Shown: positions 1-9,237 of the stretch, one piece after another
Layout: every line of letters begins with the position of its first letter
Position numbering within the stretch: position 1 is the first letter of the stretch
Source: Pelotomaculum sp. PtaU1.Bin035
GTDB taxonomy: Bacteria; Bacillota; Desulfotomaculia; Desulfotomaculales; Pelotomaculaceae
Length of the DNA stretch: 64,000 nt
Direction: 5' to 3'
Assembly (NCBI GenBank): GCA_002067965.1
Contig: MVRN01000039.1
Location: forward strand, 1-64,000
Made by a program: the position numbers and the translations under genes
The notes under the pieces: model-generated
Database searches by the model: none
What the model was told of the DNA's origin: nothing
What the model saw: the letters and a program-made list of their open reading frames with translations, nothing else

Positions 1-1
1 G

Positions 2-880
2 AAAAAACTCATTGGAGTACGCGATCCGAACGGCATCCGGCCTTTGTGCCTGGGCCGGCGCGGCAACGCGTATATACTGGCGTCCGAGTCCTGTGCTCTG
101 GACACTGTTGGAGCGGAACTGATCCGGGATGTGAGACCCGGTGAAATCATCGTGATCGATGAGGACGGCCTGACTAGCCACATGGCCTTTCATAACAGCA
201 GGAGGGCGTACTGTATCTTTGAGTACATCTACTTTGCCCGGGCCGACAGTTGCATGGACGGTTTTAATATCAACAAGGTGCGCCGGGAAATGGGACGGCA
301 GCTTGCCAGGGAGTACCCGGTCGAGGCTGATATGGTGATCCCTGTGCCCGATTCAGGTATTGCCGCCGCCAGGGGTTTCGCAGCCGAATCGGGTATTCCT
401 TTTGAAGAAGGCCTGATGAAAAACCGGTACATCGGCCGCACTTTCATCCAGCCCAGCCAGAGCATCCGGGACCTGGGCGTGAGGCTCAAGCTGAATCCTA
501 TCCGGGACGTGCTGGACGGCAAGCGGGTGGTCATGGTGGACGACTCAATCGTCCGGGGTACTACCAGCGGCAAAATTGTAAACATGCTGCGGGAGTGCGG
601 CGTAAAAGGAGTCCACTTCTGTATAAGTTCCCCGCCGGTGATCAAACCTTGTTTTTACGGTATTGACATATCAACAGAGTATGAATTGATTGCCTGCCGG
701 AAACCCCTGAGAGAGATCAGGAATTTTATCGGCGCCGACGGTCTCCATTACCTGAGCCTGGAAGGACTGCTGAACGTTTTCGGGCAGGAAAGGAATAATT
801 TTTGCACCGCCTGCTTTAGCGGCGATTACCCTGTGGAAATCCCGAAGGCTCATGATCGGGACAAGTATATCCTTGAGTGA
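2..880 (+). CDS. purF: Amidophosphoribosyltransferase, 5'-truncated by window edge
   Basis: C-terminal part of glutamine PRPP amidotransferase, which makes phosphoribosylamine from PRPP and glutamine in the first step of de novo purine synthesis. The frame is open from base 2, so the N-terminal glutaminase cysteine and start lie outside the window. Visible are the RDPNGIRPL motif at the left edge, the PRPP-binding loop VMVDDSIVRGTT (about 530-562), and late cysteines (CRKP, FCTACFSGDYP) typical of the Bacillus-type enzyme that carries a 4Fe-4S cluster. It is the first gene seen of the run purF-purM-purN-purH-purD. The ATG at 44 is internal, not a start. Confidence 0.96.
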   Translation, partial: KKLIGVRDPNGIRPLCLGRRGNAYILASESCALDTVGAELIRDVRPGEIIVIDEDGLTSHMAFHNSRRAYCIFEYIYFARADSCMDGFNINKVRREMGRQLAREYPVEADMVIPVPDSGIAAARGFAAESGIPFEEGLMKNRYIGRTFIQPSQSIRDLGVRLKLNPIRDVLDGKRVVMVDDSIVRGTTSGKIVNMLRECGVKGVHFCISSPPVIKPCFYGIDISTEYELIACRKPLREIRNFIGADGLHYLSLEGLLNVFGQERNNFCTACFSGDYPVEIPKAHDRDKYILE

Positions 881-913
881 ACCTCGGTGAACTCGATTAG
901 CTTCTTATTCGTT

Positions 914-965
914 GGGGACATTCCTCCGGCCCCAAAGTCAGGCTTTTAAGAGAGGTGTGTCCCTT
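914..965. repeat. Small palindromic-ended repeat, copy 1
   Basis: The purF-purM gap holds a 52-base unit with ends GGGGACATTCCT and AGGTGTGTCCC. Read on the other strand it begins AAGGGACACACCT and ends GGAATGTCCCC, the same ends as the unit at 24745-24815. The middles of the two copies differ. Such GGGGACA-ended units resemble REP or miniature elements moved in trans by Y1-type transposases. No transposase is present in the window, so that link is inference. One G is missing from the right end relative to copy 2. Confidence 0.55.
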
Positions 966-1031
966 CTCCATGATAGAAGTGGAGGTCTTTGAAATCCGGT
1001 TAATTTCTGGACATAATCAGGAGGTCCTTTT

Positions 1032-2075
1032 ATGGCTGAACAAAAGACAGGCCTGACCTATGCGGACGCTGGGGTGGATATTAAAGCCGGTGACGAGGCG
1101 GTGCGCCTGATGCGCAGCGCCGTACAAAGCACTTTCCGGCCGGAGGTGCTGGCGGATATCGGCAGCTTCGGCGGCCTGTTTGCCTTGAATACTGCCAAGT
1201 ACCGCGAGCCGGTGCTTGTCTCCGGGACGGACGGAGTCGGTACGAAGCTTAGAGTGGCCATGCTGGCCGGCCGGCATAACACCATTGGCATCGACGCGGT
1301 GGCTATGTGTGTTAATGATATACTTGCCCAAGGGGCTGAACCGCTTTTCTTTTTGGATTATCTGGCTGTCGGCAAACTGGTGCCGGAGAAGGTGGCCGAC
1401 ATTGTGGCCGGGGTGGCGGAGGGATGCCGCCGGGCCGGCTGCTCCCTAATCGGCGGGGAGACAGCGGAGATGCCCGGTTTCTATGGCCCGGAGGAGTACG
1501 ACGTGGCCGGATTTGCGGTAGGAGTGGTTGAGCGGGACAAGATCATAGACGGGCGTAATATCGTTCCCGGCGACAAGCTGATCGGCCTCCCTTCGTCGGG
1601 CCTGCATAGCAACGGGTACTCGCTGGCGCGAAAAGTGCTGCTTGACCTTGGCGGTTATAGTGTGGATACCAAGCTGGAAGTGCTTGGCCGCACTGTTGGT
1701 GAGGAGTTGCTGGAGCCCACCAGGATTTATTCGCGTGCGGTTTTGCCTTTGCTGGAACGTTTCAGGATAAAGGGGCTGGCTCATATCACCGGAGGCGGGC
1801 TTACTGAGAATATTCCCCGGATTTTGCCTGACGGCACGTCGGTCCGGATTAGGATGGGCGCCTGGCCGGTAAATCCGGTGTTTGAGCTAATCAAGACAAC
1901 CGGTGGGGTGGAGAAGGCGGAAATGCTGCGTACCTTCAATTCGGGCATTGGTATGGTGGCTGTCGTATCTGATGGAGAGACTGGCGCGGTGATGGATGAC
2001 CTGGCGGCCCGGGGCGAGAAGAGTTATTTGGTTGGAGAAGTGGTAAGGGGCGAAGGTATAGTTAGCTATATTTGA
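1032..2075 (+). CDS. purM: Phosphoribosylformylglycinamidine cyclo-ligase
   Basis: AIR synthetase: ATP-dependent ring closure of FGAM to aminoimidazole ribotide, fifth step of purine synthesis. The 347 residues match the usual family length. Diagnostic motifs are the N-terminal [19 protein letters not shown] at residues 64-73, [12 protein letters not shown], the glycine-rich GGETAEMPG, and [12 protein letters not shown]. The ATG has a perfect AGGAGG seven bases upstream (1019-1024). It follows purF after a 150-base gap that holds a palindromic repeat, so purM may have partly separate transcription from purF. Confidence 0.97.
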   Translation: MAEQKTGLTYADAGVDIKAGDEAVRLMRSAVQSTFRPEVLADIGSFGGLFALNTAKYREPVLVSGTDGVGTKLRVAMLAGRHNTIGIDAVAMCVNDILAQGAEPLFFLDYLAVGKLVPEKVADIVAGVAEGCRRAGCSLIGGETAEMPGFYGPEEYDVAGFAVGVVERDKIIDGRNIVPGDKLIGLPSSGLHSNGYSLARKVLLDLGGYSVDTKLEVLGRTVGEELLEPTRIYSRAVLPLLERFRIKGLAHITGGGLTENIPRILPDGTSVRIRMGAWPVNPVFELIKTTGGVEKAEMLRTFNSGIGMVAVVSDGETGAVMDDLAARGEKSYLVGEVVRGEGIVSYI

Positions 2076-2143
2076 ATAATAGACAATAGAGTTTATAGTC
2101 GCCATTGGGACGAATTCGGGCATTCTAAAGGGGGAGAGAAAAT

Positions 2144-2758
2144 TTGGGTAAGTTGCGCCTGGGTGTGCTGGCCTCCGGGCGGGGGTCCAATCTTCAGGCT
2201 ATCATGGATGCCGCCGCCGCCGGTAAAATAGACGCGGAGGTGGTAGTCGTAGTAAGTGATTGCAATGAGGCATATGCCCTGGAGCGGGCGCGGCAGCGCG
2301 GCATTCCGGCCGAGTTTGTGAATCCGGAAAGTTTTGGCTCAAAGGGAGAGTACGAAGAATTAATCGTTGGACTATTAAACCGGCACGGGGCTGAACTGGT
2401 GTGCCTGGCCGGCTACATGCGTGTTGTCGGCGCTGTAATGCTGAATGCTTTTCCGGATAAAATTTTGAACATTCACCCGGCGTTGTTGCCTGCTTTTCAA
2501 GGGTTGCACGGGCAGGAGCAGGCCTGGCGGTACGGGGTGAAATTCAGCGGCTGTACTGTTCACTTTGTGGACGAGGGCATCGATACCGGCCCGATTATCA
2601 TCCAGGCCGTGGTTCCGGTGCTGGACGATGACACGGCTGATACGCTGGCCGCCCGCATCCTTGAGCAGGAGCATGTAATATACCCGGAAGCTATTCAACG
2701 GTTTGCCGAAGGCCGGCTGAAGATTGAGGGCAGAAAAGTATTTACTGTGAATAAATGA
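2144..2758 (+). CDS. purN: Phosphoribosylglycinamide formyltransferase
   Basis: GAR transformylase, which transfers the formyl group of 10-formyltetrahydrofolate to GAR in the third step of purine synthesis. 204 residues with LASGRGSNLQ near the N-terminus, the catalytic region NIHPALLPAFQG, and DEGIDTGPII, which carries the conserved catalytic Asp. The start is TTG, placed by the GGGGGAGA Shine-Dalgarno just upstream (2130-2136). The stop directly precedes purH, within the purine operon. Confidence 0.96.
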   Translation: MGKLRLGVLASGRGSNLQAIMDAAAAGKIDAEVVVVVSDCNEAYALERARQRGIPAEFVNPESFGSKGEYEELIVGLLNRHGAELVCLAGYMRVVGAVMLNAFPDKILNIHPALLPAFQGLHGQEQAWRYGVKFSGCTVHFVDEGIDTGPIIIQAVVPVLDDDTADTLAARILEQEHVIYPEAIQRFAEGRLKIEGRKVFTVNK

Positions 2759-2785
2759 TTGAGACTAATTGCTGGAGGGGTAAAA

Positions 2786-4327
2786 ATGCCTGTTAAACGT
2801 GCGTTAATCAGCGTTTCCGATAAGAAAGGCGTGGTTGAGTTTGCCAGGGGGCTCGCTAACCTGGGTGCGGAAATAGTTTCCACCGGAGGTACGGCCAAAA
2901 CCCTGCGGGAGGCTGGCGTTCCGGTTACATATATCTCTGACGTTACTGGTTTTCCGGAAATTTTAGACGGGCGGGTTAAGACCCTGCACCCCGGCGTGCA
3001 TGGAGGCATCCTTGCCCGGCGCGATGATGACCACCTTGGACAGCTGGAAAAACACGGAATAACCCCGATCGACCTGGTTGTGGTAAACCTCTACCCCTTC
3101 CGGGAGACTGTCGCTAAACCCGGTGTGACTCTGGAGGAAGCAATTGAAAACATCGATATCGGCGGCCCGGCCATGGTCCGCTCGGCGGCCAAGAATTACC
3201 GGCATGTGCTGATTGTGGTAAACCCGGAACGTTATGATGAGGTCCTAACCGCCCTGCGCCAAGGTGAGCCCGGGAACGGGTTGAAAATGGCTCTCGCCTT
3301 GGAGGCGTTTGCCCATACTGCTTCATATGACGCCGCTATTGCTGCTTACCTGGAAGGGCTTGGAGCAAAGGACGAGCTTTTCCCGCCCGCCTGGAATATC
3401 TCGGTCAAGCGCGCGCAGGTTCTCCGCTACGGTGAGAACCCTCACCAATTGGCTGCTTTCTACCGCGATCCCGCGATATCGGGGCCCTGTGCCGGCAATG
3501 CCGTGCAGCTGTCCGGCAAAGAGCTCTCTTATAATAATATCGGTGATTTGGACTCGGCCTTTGAGCTTGTCCGTGAGTTTACCGAACCTGCCGCAGTTAT
3601 TGTCAAGCATAACAACCCGTGTGGCTGCGCTTGCTCTTCCGGACTGCATAAAGCTTACCTCAAAGCCTTCGAGTGTGACCCCGTTTCAGCTTTCGGCGGC
3701 ATAGTCGCCCTGAACCGGGTGGTGGATGTCGCTACCGCGGAAGAAATGGCCAAAATATTCCTTGAGGTAATTATCGCTCCTGGTTATCAAGATGAAGCGC
3801 TGGATATTTTGAAAAGAAAGTCCGCCTTGCGGGTGCTGGAAACCGGTGAAATTACCGGGCAGGCCAGCGACCGTTTTGTTACCCGGAAGGTTAACGGAGG
3901 CCTGCTGGTCCAGGAGGCTGACCGGGAAGTGCTCCGAATGCCGGAATTAAAGGTAGTTACTAAAAGGCAGCCGGCCAAAGAGGAGATGGACGAGCTGGTC
4001 TTTGCCATGACTGTAGTTAAACACGTCAAGTCCAACGCTATCGTGGTGACCAAAGGAAGGCAACAGCTCGGCGTCGGCGCGGGGCAGATGAACCGGGTCG
4101 GTTCGGCGCGGATTGCCTTGGAACAGGCCGGTGAGAAAGCCCGCGGGGCGGTATTGGGCTCAGACGCTTTCTTCCCCTTCCGGGATACCGTGGATGAGGC
4201 TGCCAAGGCCGGAATCACCGCTATTATCCAGCCGGGTGGTTCGATCCGGGACGAGGAATCAATCGAAGCGGCGGACGAACACGGGATCTCCATGGTGTTT
4301 ACCGGGATGAGGCATTTCAAACATTAA
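2786..4327 (+). CDS. purH: Bifunctional AICAR transformylase / IMP cyclohydrolase
   Basis: Carries out the last two steps of de novo IMP synthesis: formylation of AICAR and ring closure. The N-terminal MGS-like cyclohydrolase domain (about residues 1-145; [31 protein letters not shown]) is followed by the AICAR transformylase domain ([23 protein letters not shown]). The length of 513 residues is normal. I chose the ATG at 2786 because TGGAGGGG (2773-2780) lies at the right distance. A TTG at 2759 immediately after purN is in frame but has no ribosome site and would add nine residues. Confidence 0.96.
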   Translation: MPVKRALISVSDKKGVVEFARGLANLGAEIVSTGGTAKTLREAGVPVTYISDVTGFPEILDGRVKTLHPGVHGGILARRDDDHLGQLEKHGITPIDLVVVNLYPFRETVAKPGVTLEEAIENIDIGGPAMVRSAAKNYRHVLIVVNPERYDEVLTALRQGEPGNGLKMALALEAFAHTASYDAAIAAYLEGLGAKDELFPPAWNISVKRAQVLRYGENPHQLAAFYRDPAISGPCAGNAVQLSGKELSYNNIGDLDSAFELVREFTEPAAVIVKHNNPCGCACSSGLHKAYLKAFECDPVSAFGGIVALNRVVDVATAEEMAKIFLEVIIAPGYQDEALDILKRKSALRVLETGEITGQASDRFVTRKVNGGLLVQEADREVLRMPELKVVTKRQPAKEEMDELVFAMTVVKHVKSNAIVVTKGRQQLGVGAGQMNRVGSARIALEQAGEKARGAVLGSDAFFPFRDTVDEAAKAGITAIIQPGGSIRDEESIEAADEHGISMVFTGMRHFKH

Positions 4328-4431
4328 GACATGAGAGAATGATTTACTGTCCGATGTATTCTGAATTCTAACCACTGACTGTTGGAATGCCTGTATACCT
4401 GAAGAATTAACGATCTCAAGGAGTGAAGGAT

Positions 4432-5703
4432 ATGAAAGTGCTGGTAGTCGGCGGCGGCGGGCGCGAGCACGCTTTGGTTTGGAAGCTCAGGCAAAGCCCC
4501 CGTGTTACCGAAGTTTATTGTGCTCCGGGCAATGCCGGCATCGCCCGGGAGGCCACCTGTGTGAACATAAGCCCTGAAGATATTCCTTCTTTAATGGCTT
4601 TTGCCAGGGAAAAAGCCATTAACCTCACCGTTGTCGGCCCCGAGGCGCCCCTTGCCGCGGGGATCGTGGACGAGTTTCAGTCGGCCGGGCTGAAAATTTT
4701 CGGGCCGTCCCGGGCAGCGGCGGAAGTAGAGGGAAGCAAAGTTTTTTCTAAGGAAATCATGGCCAAGTATGGCATACCGACCGCTGGCTACGCTGTTTTT
4801 ACCGACTCCGCTGAAGCCTCCGCTTATATACAAAAAACCGGTGTGCCCTGTGTGCTCAAAGCGGACGGGCTGGCTGCCGGCAAGGGTGTTATCATCGCAA
4901 ATGACATGGAAACAGCCCTGGATGCCGTACGCTCAATCATGGTGGACCGGGATTTTGGCGAGGCGGGCGCACGGCTGGTGGTGGAGGAGTGCCTGACTGG
5001 CGAAGAGGTGAGCATCCTCGCTTTTACGGACGGCGACACGGTGGTGCCGATGGTATCATCGCAGGACCACAAGCGGGCCCTCGATAACGATGAAGGGCCG
5101 AATACCGGCGGCATGGGAGCCTACGCCCCGGTGCCGGTCTATACCCCGGAAGTGGCGCGGCGGGCTATGGAAGAGATCCTTATTCCGATGGTCCGCGCTC
5201 TAAAAGCCGAGGGCCGGACTTACCGGGGGGTTATTTACGCCGGGTTGATGGTTGCCGGCGGGGAGCCGAAGGTCCTTGAGTTCAACGTCCGCTTCGGCGA
5301 CCCGGAGGCGCAGCCGGTGCTTAGCCTGCTGGAGACCGACCTGGTGGATATCATAGAAGCTGTATTGGAAAACCGCCTTGACCGGATCGAAATCAAATGG
5401 AAACCACAGGCTTCAATCTGTGTGGTGCTTGCCTCGGGCGGCTATCCCGCCGCTTACAGGAAAGGGAAAGTCATCTACGGGCTGGGTGAAGAGCCTGAAG
5501 ATATTATGGTATTCCACGCCGGGACGGCGGAAAAAGACGGGAAGGTCGTCACCTCCGGGGGCAGGGTGCTGGGCGTGACCGCCACCGGACCGGACATTTC
5601 CGAGGCTATTGATAAAGCGTATGCTGCCGTAGGTAAAATTAAGTTTGACGGAATGCACTACCGTCGGGATATCGGGCGGAAGGCCCTGGACCGGGTGCAG
5701 TGA
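4432..5703 (+). CDS. purD: Phosphoribosylamine--glycine ligase
   Basis: GAR synthetase, an ATP-grasp ligase joining phosphoribosylamine to glycine in the second step of purine synthesis. 423 residues: N-terminal dinucleotide-like VGGGGREHAL, then GPEAPLAAG, the ATP-grasp segment with CVLKADGLAAGKGV, the conserved QDHKRA..DEGPNTGGMGAY, and EFNVRFGDPEAQ. The ATG at 4432 sits eight bases after AAGGAG. An in-frame GTG at 4423 overlaps that site and is less likely. It is the last gene of the purine run and is followed by a hairpin. Confidence 0.95.
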   Translation: MKVLVVGGGGREHALVWKLRQSPRVTEVYCAPGNAGIAREATCVNISPEDIPSLMAFAREKAINLTVVGPEAPLAAGIVDEFQSAGLKIFGPSRAAAEVEGSKVFSKEIMAKYGIPTAGYAVFTDSAEASAYIQKTGVPCVLKADGLAAGKGVIIANDMETALDAVRSIMVDRDFGEAGARLVVEECLTGEEVSILAFTDGDTVVPMVSSQDHKRALDNDEGPNTGGMGAYAPVPVYTPEVARRAMEEILIPMVRALKAEGRTYRGVIYAGLMVAGGEPKVLEFNVRFGDPEAQPVLSLLETDLVDIIEAVLENRLDRIEIKWKPQASICVVLASGGYPAAYRKGKVIYGLGEEPEDIMVFHAGTAEKDGKVVTSGGRVLGVTATGPDISEAIDKAYAAVGKIKFDGMHYRRDIGRKALDRVQ

Positions 5704-5731
5704 TAGAAATCCCAAAATGATTCAAAAAAAG

Positions 5732-5762
5732 ATCCCGTGTCACTATCAAAGTGGCGCGGGAT
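5732..5762 (+). terminator. Hairpin after purD
   Basis: ATCCCGTGTCAC and GTGGCGCGGGAT form a 12-bp stem with two G-U pairs and a six-base loop. The downstream tail (TTGCATTATTT) is only moderately T-rich, and a run of seven A lies on the upstream side. It is probably the terminator of the purine operon. Confidence 0.65.
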
Positions 5763-6057
5763 TGCATTATTTCCCGGCGTAAGCATTGAGCCTGCGTTAA
5801 TTGCAAATATCCAGGGTTAATAGCTGCATAGAATAGCAGATCGAATTGTGAATGTCTATCACCCGCATGTCAGGCTCACCGTAAAAGGACAAAGCATACA
5901 TTTGCCTTCAGAAATACTCAACAGTAAAAAATATGATGATGCTAATAGAACAAAGGATGTATTTAAATTCAGACTTTTATTTTTTCAGGGCCATTGATTG
6001 CAGAACTCGTGTTTGTTATATTTATATAAGGAAACTTGAGGGAAGCTGTGATCTAGT
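5763..6057 (+). promoter_or_regulatory. purD-ruvC intergenic region with ruvC promoter candidate
   Basis: About 300 bases with no credible gene. Near its right end, TTGATT (5994-5999) and TATATT (6017-6022) are separated by 17 bases, a plausible sigma-A promoter for ruvCAB. A GAGGGAAG ribosome site follows. Nothing else recognisable was seen in the rest. Confidence 0.5.
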
Positions 6058-6564
6058 GTGGTTTATAATTTACGCGTTTTGGCAGTAGATCCGGGGCTGG
6101 CCTTAACAGGTTATGCTGTTTTGGATTATCAAAATAATCTTGTTATTCAGCTAGTTGAAGGGGGAATTATAAAAACGCGGCCGGGAATTTCTTTAGAAGA
6201 CCGGCTTAAACAAATTTATTCAGGGCTGGAAGAAATTCTACATGAATTTAACCCAAATGTCATAGCCATTGAGGAGTTGTTTTCAGACTATAAAAACCCA
6301 AAGACAGCCTTACTGATGGCCCATGCCAGGGGTGTCTGCCTGTTGGCGGCGGGTCAATCAGGCATAAAGGCCCATCACTATTCGGCAACTCAAATAAAGC
6401 AGTCTGTAACCGGTACCGGTGGCGCCACCAAGAGCCAGGTCCAAAGGATGGTCCAGGCCGCGCTTGGGCTTGAGTCACCGCCCAGTCCCGACCATATAGC
6501 GGACGCAATCGCCGTGGCTTTGTGCCACATCTCTCATTGCCATGACCCGGAGGTTTTAAAATGA
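6058..6564 (+). CDS. ruvC: Holliday junction resolvase RuvC
   Basis: Crossover-junction endonuclease that cuts Holliday junctions with RuvAB. 168 residues with an RNase H-like active site: D11 in VDPG, E72 in AIEEL, and D145/D149 in PDHIADA. GTG start after GAGGGAAG; the spacing of about 12 bases is long. It overlaps ruvA by four bases (ATGA), so translation is coupled. It is the first gene of the ruvC-ruvA-ruvB operon. Confidence 0.95.
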   Translation: MVYNLRVLAVDPGLALTGYAVLDYQNNLVIQLVEGGIIKTRPGISLEDRLKQIYSGLEEILHEFNPNVIAIEELFSDYKNPKTALLMAHARGVCLLAAGQSGIKAHHYSATQIKQSVTGTGGATKSQVQRMVQAALGLESPPSPDHIADAIAVALCHISHCHDPEVLK

Positions 6565-7205
6565 TTGTGAAAATAAGCGGGACCTATACCGGCCTTAGCC
6601 AAAGGGGAGTATTGCTGGACGTCAAAGATATAACATATGAGGTGTATTTAACGGCTTTTTCCAGGGACCATTTTCAGTTGAAAAAAATTGGTGAGAGAAT
6701 TTCGTTATATACAATGTATTATATTGAGAGCAACCTGGCCGGCGGACATATGACCCCGACCCTGGTAGGGTTTGATGACGAGCTAGAGAAAGAGTTCTTT
6801 CAATTGTTTACAAGTGTTGCAAAAGTTGGCGTTAAGACTGCCCTCGCGGCGATTACTGTCCCTGTTCCGACGATAGCCAGGGCTATTGAGTGCTCAGATG
6901 TTTATACGTTAAAAAGCCTGAAGGGAATTGGAGAAAGGACGGCCAAGAAGATTATTGCCGCGCTTCACGGCAAGGTCGCCAACTTTGCGCTTGTCTCCGT
7001 TGAAGATAAAAATGCGGGCGGTATTCAGGCTGAATCAGGAATTGAAGACGAAGCAACGCAAGTCTTGCTTCAATTGGGATACAACTTAAATGAAGCCAAG
7101 AAAATGGTTGGGGAGGCTGTTTCCAAGAACAGCGATATCGGGACTGCGGAGGAGTTGCTGGAAGAGATCTATAAAAACAGAGCTAATTCATCGCAGAAGA
7201 GGTGA
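6561..7205 (+). CDS. ruvA: Holliday junction branch migration protein RuvA
   Basis: DNA-binding subunit of the RuvAB branch-migration motor. 214 residues in three parts: an N-terminal OB-like domain (residues 1-62), a helix-hairpin-helix region ([10 protein letters not shown] and [13 protein letters not shown]), and a C-terminal three-helix domain that contacts RuvB ([13 protein letters not shown]). The ATG overlaps the ruvC stop, and its own stop overlaps the ruvB GTG by four bases. Confidence 0.96.
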   Translation: MIVKISGTYTGLSQRGVLLDVKDITYEVYLTAFSRDHFQLKKIGERISLYTMYYIESNLAGGHMTPTLVGFDDELEKEFFQLFTSVAKVGVKTALAAITVPVPTIARAIECSDVYTLKSLKGIGERTAKKIIAALHGKVANFALVSVEDKNAGGIQAESGIEDEATQVLLQLGYNLNEAKKMVGEAVSKNSDIGTAEELLEEIYKNRANSSQKR

Positions 7206-8218
7206 AGCTTTTGTCAAGGCTTCGTTTAATTGAGGCCGCGGAACAACCCGGTGAGGATAAGTTCCAGTGGTCTTTAAGGCCCACCAAATTTACTGACTAT
7301 ATAGGCCAAAAAGATTTACTCGTCCGGCTGGAGATTTCCATTAAAGCAGCAAAAAGAAGGGGTGAGCCGATTGACCATGTCTTGCTTTACGGGCCGCCCG
7401 GCTTGGGAAAGACAACTTTGGCTCATATCATCAGCAACGAAATGGGTTCCAATATCATTTGCACATCAGGCCCGGCTATTGAACGAAGTGGTGACCTGAT
7501 GGGCATCCTTACGAATTTGCAGTATTCGGATATCTTATTTATAGATGAAATACACCGGCTGCCCATGCCGGTCGAAGAGTTTTTATACTCAGCGATGGAA
7601 GATTTTAAAATAGATTTTATTGTTGACAAGGGGCCGTTTGCAAAAACTATAAAAGTTAATATAAAGCATTTTACACTCGTGGGAGCGACGACAAGAGCAG
7701 GGCTTCTGTCGTCTCCTTTGCGCGACCGTTTTGGTATAATGCACCACGTTGATTTCTATACGCCGGAGGAATTAAGTGAGATAATAAAAAGATCCAGCGC
7801 CATATTGAATGTTCCAATTGATGACAAAGGGTCGTTAGAGATCGCCAGGCGGTCCAGGGGAACGCCGAGAATAGCGAATAGGCTCTTGAGAAGAGTGAGG
7901 GATTATGCCGAAGTACTTGGCAATGGGGCGGTTAATGAAGAAATAGCGATAAAATCGTTGGAATTGGAAGGAATTGACTCAGTGGGTCTGGACGGCATCG
8001 ATACCTTGTACTTAAAAACTATAATAGAGAAATATAAGGGCGGCCCGGCTGGCATTGAGGCAATTGCGGCCACCCTTAACGAAGAAGTCGATACCTTGCA
8101 GGATATGGTAGAGCCGTATTTGCTGAAGATCGGGTATATAAACAGGACGCCATCCGGCCGTAAAGCCTCCCACAGCGCCCTCCGGCATCTTGGTTACGAT
8201 GTTTCCAGGTTTCTGTAG
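7202..8218 (+). CDS. ruvB: Holliday junction branch migration helicase RuvB
   Basis: AAA+ ATPase that drives branch migration with RuvA. 338 residues: N-terminal [13 protein letters not shown], Walker A GPPGLGKT (residues 64-71), Walker B FIDEIHRL, sensor 1 GATTRAG, the arginine-finger region SPLRDRFG, and a C-terminal winged helix ([13 protein letters not shown]). GTG start inside a GTGA overlap with ruvA, preceded by AGAAGAGG within the ruvA end. Family assignment is secure. Confidence 0.97.
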   Translation: MKLLSRLRLIEAAEQPGEDKFQWSLRPTKFTDYIGQKDLLVRLEISIKAAKRRGEPIDHVLLYGPPGLGKTTLAHIISNEMGSNIICTSGPAIERSGDLMGILTNLQYSDILFIDEIHRLPMPVEEFLYSAMEDFKIDFIVDKGPFAKTIKVNIKHFTLVGATTRAGLLSSPLRDRFGIMHHVDFYTPEELSEIIKRSSAILNVPIDDKGSLEIARRSRGTPRIANRLLRRVRDYAEVLGNGAVNEEIAIKSLELEGIDSVGLDGIDTLYLKTIIEKYKGGPAGIEAIAATLNEEVDTLQDMVEPYLLKIGYINRTPSGRKASHSALRHLGYDVSRFL

Positions 8219-8530
8219 CATAGTTGTCGAAAGACCTGTTAGCGGACGCGGTTGCTTGTCTCAATGGCGGTATACTGTATAATATTTGAAAACCGGCAGC
8301 AAGCCCGAGAAAAAACAAGGAGAAACGGCCCTGTACGCCGAAGTAACTTATTTTAGAGCCATACACGTCCATATTGTTTTACATTATTTACGTCGGGGCG
8401 GAACCCCCGGACACCGGGTCTTCCACTGTAATATTAACTTGCGGGACTGGACAAATTAAAATTTGAAAGGAGCGAAAGCCGGTAAGGGGGTAAGAATAAG
8501 TGATGTTTATTGGAGCAGGTGAGCATAATA
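8219..8530 (+). promoter_or_regulatory. Intergenic region before the oxidoreductase cluster
   Basis: No gene is visible. TTGTCT (8256-8261) and TATAAT (8278-8283), 16 bases apart, form a candidate sigma-A promoter leaving a leader of about 240 bases. A small GC hairpin, CCCGG-ACA-CCGGG, lies near 8406-8418. No known riboswitch was recognised in the leader. Confidence 0.4.
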
Positions 8531-9196
8531 ATGTCGGACCGTATTGTAGAGGCGTATACCGGCGAGTATGCCGGAGGGAAAAGTGAGAACGCTGTAAACC
8601 GTGCCTTGGAACTGGCCCGCCAGAGTAGGAAGGTTACCCTGGTTGATCTGGATATCGTAGAGCCTGTTTATACCTTGCGGCCCATCCAGGAAGAACTGAA
8701 AGCCTTGGGCATCGCTGTAATAGCGTGGAAAACCAGAGATACTGTAGGGCTGGGCGAGGCCGGCACGATATTAAAGCCCGGCGCCAGGTGGGCGCTGCGA
8801 CATGAGGGAGATGTCATCCTTGATATCGGCTACGGGGTAGAGGGCGCGAAAACATTGAATTTGCTGGAGGGCGCCAATACCGAACCGAACTTGAAGGTGA
8901 TTGCTGTTATCAATATATCCCGTCCTATGACAGCGGGTGTTGAGGATATTGTGGAGCATGTCAGGGAAATGGGTAAGGTTGACGGGCTGCTTAATAATAC
9001 CCACCTTGGTAATGAGACTACTGTGGAGGTGGTTCAGGAAGGCGCCCGGGTGGTCGCGGAGGCTGCCAAATGTCTCGGGCTGCCGGTGGTTGCGACGGCG
9101 GCAGCTGTTGGTATAGCGGAAGAAATCGGCCCGGTTGATTGCATGGGCAACCCGGTCCGGGCGCTGGAAAGGTTCATGCAGAAGGCGTTTTGGTAA
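8531..9196 (+). CDS. P-loop NTPase of MinD/CobQ type, linked to oxidoreductase genes
   Basis: 221 residues; specific function not recognised. Residues 11-18 (GEYAGGKS) fit Walker A, GxxxxGKS, and LVDLDIVEP resembles the Walker B/switch of MinD- or CobQ-like ATPases, which often mature or allocate metalloproteins. The C-terminal part (LLNNTHLGNETT, LPVVATAAAVG) fits that fold. The ATG at 8531 follows GGTGAG at a good distance; an in-frame TTG at 8510 has no such site. It lies just before the 2-oxoacid oxidoreductase genes and is probably cotranscribed, so an accessory role for that enzyme is inferred. Confidence 0.75.
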   Translation: MSDRIVEAYTGEYAGGKSENAVNRALELARQSRKVTLVDLDIVEPVYTLRPIQEELKALGIAVIAWKTRDTVGLGEAGTILKPGARWALRHEGDVILDIGYGVEGAKTLNLLEGANTEPNLKVIAVINISRPMTAGVEDIVEHVREMGKVDGLLNNTHLGNETTVEVVQEGARVVAEAAKCLGLPVVATAAAVGIAEEIGPVDCMGNPVRALERFMQKAFW

Positions 9197-9237
9197 TGAT
9201 TTGTAGGTATGGCCACATATAGGGGGGTAATCAGATT

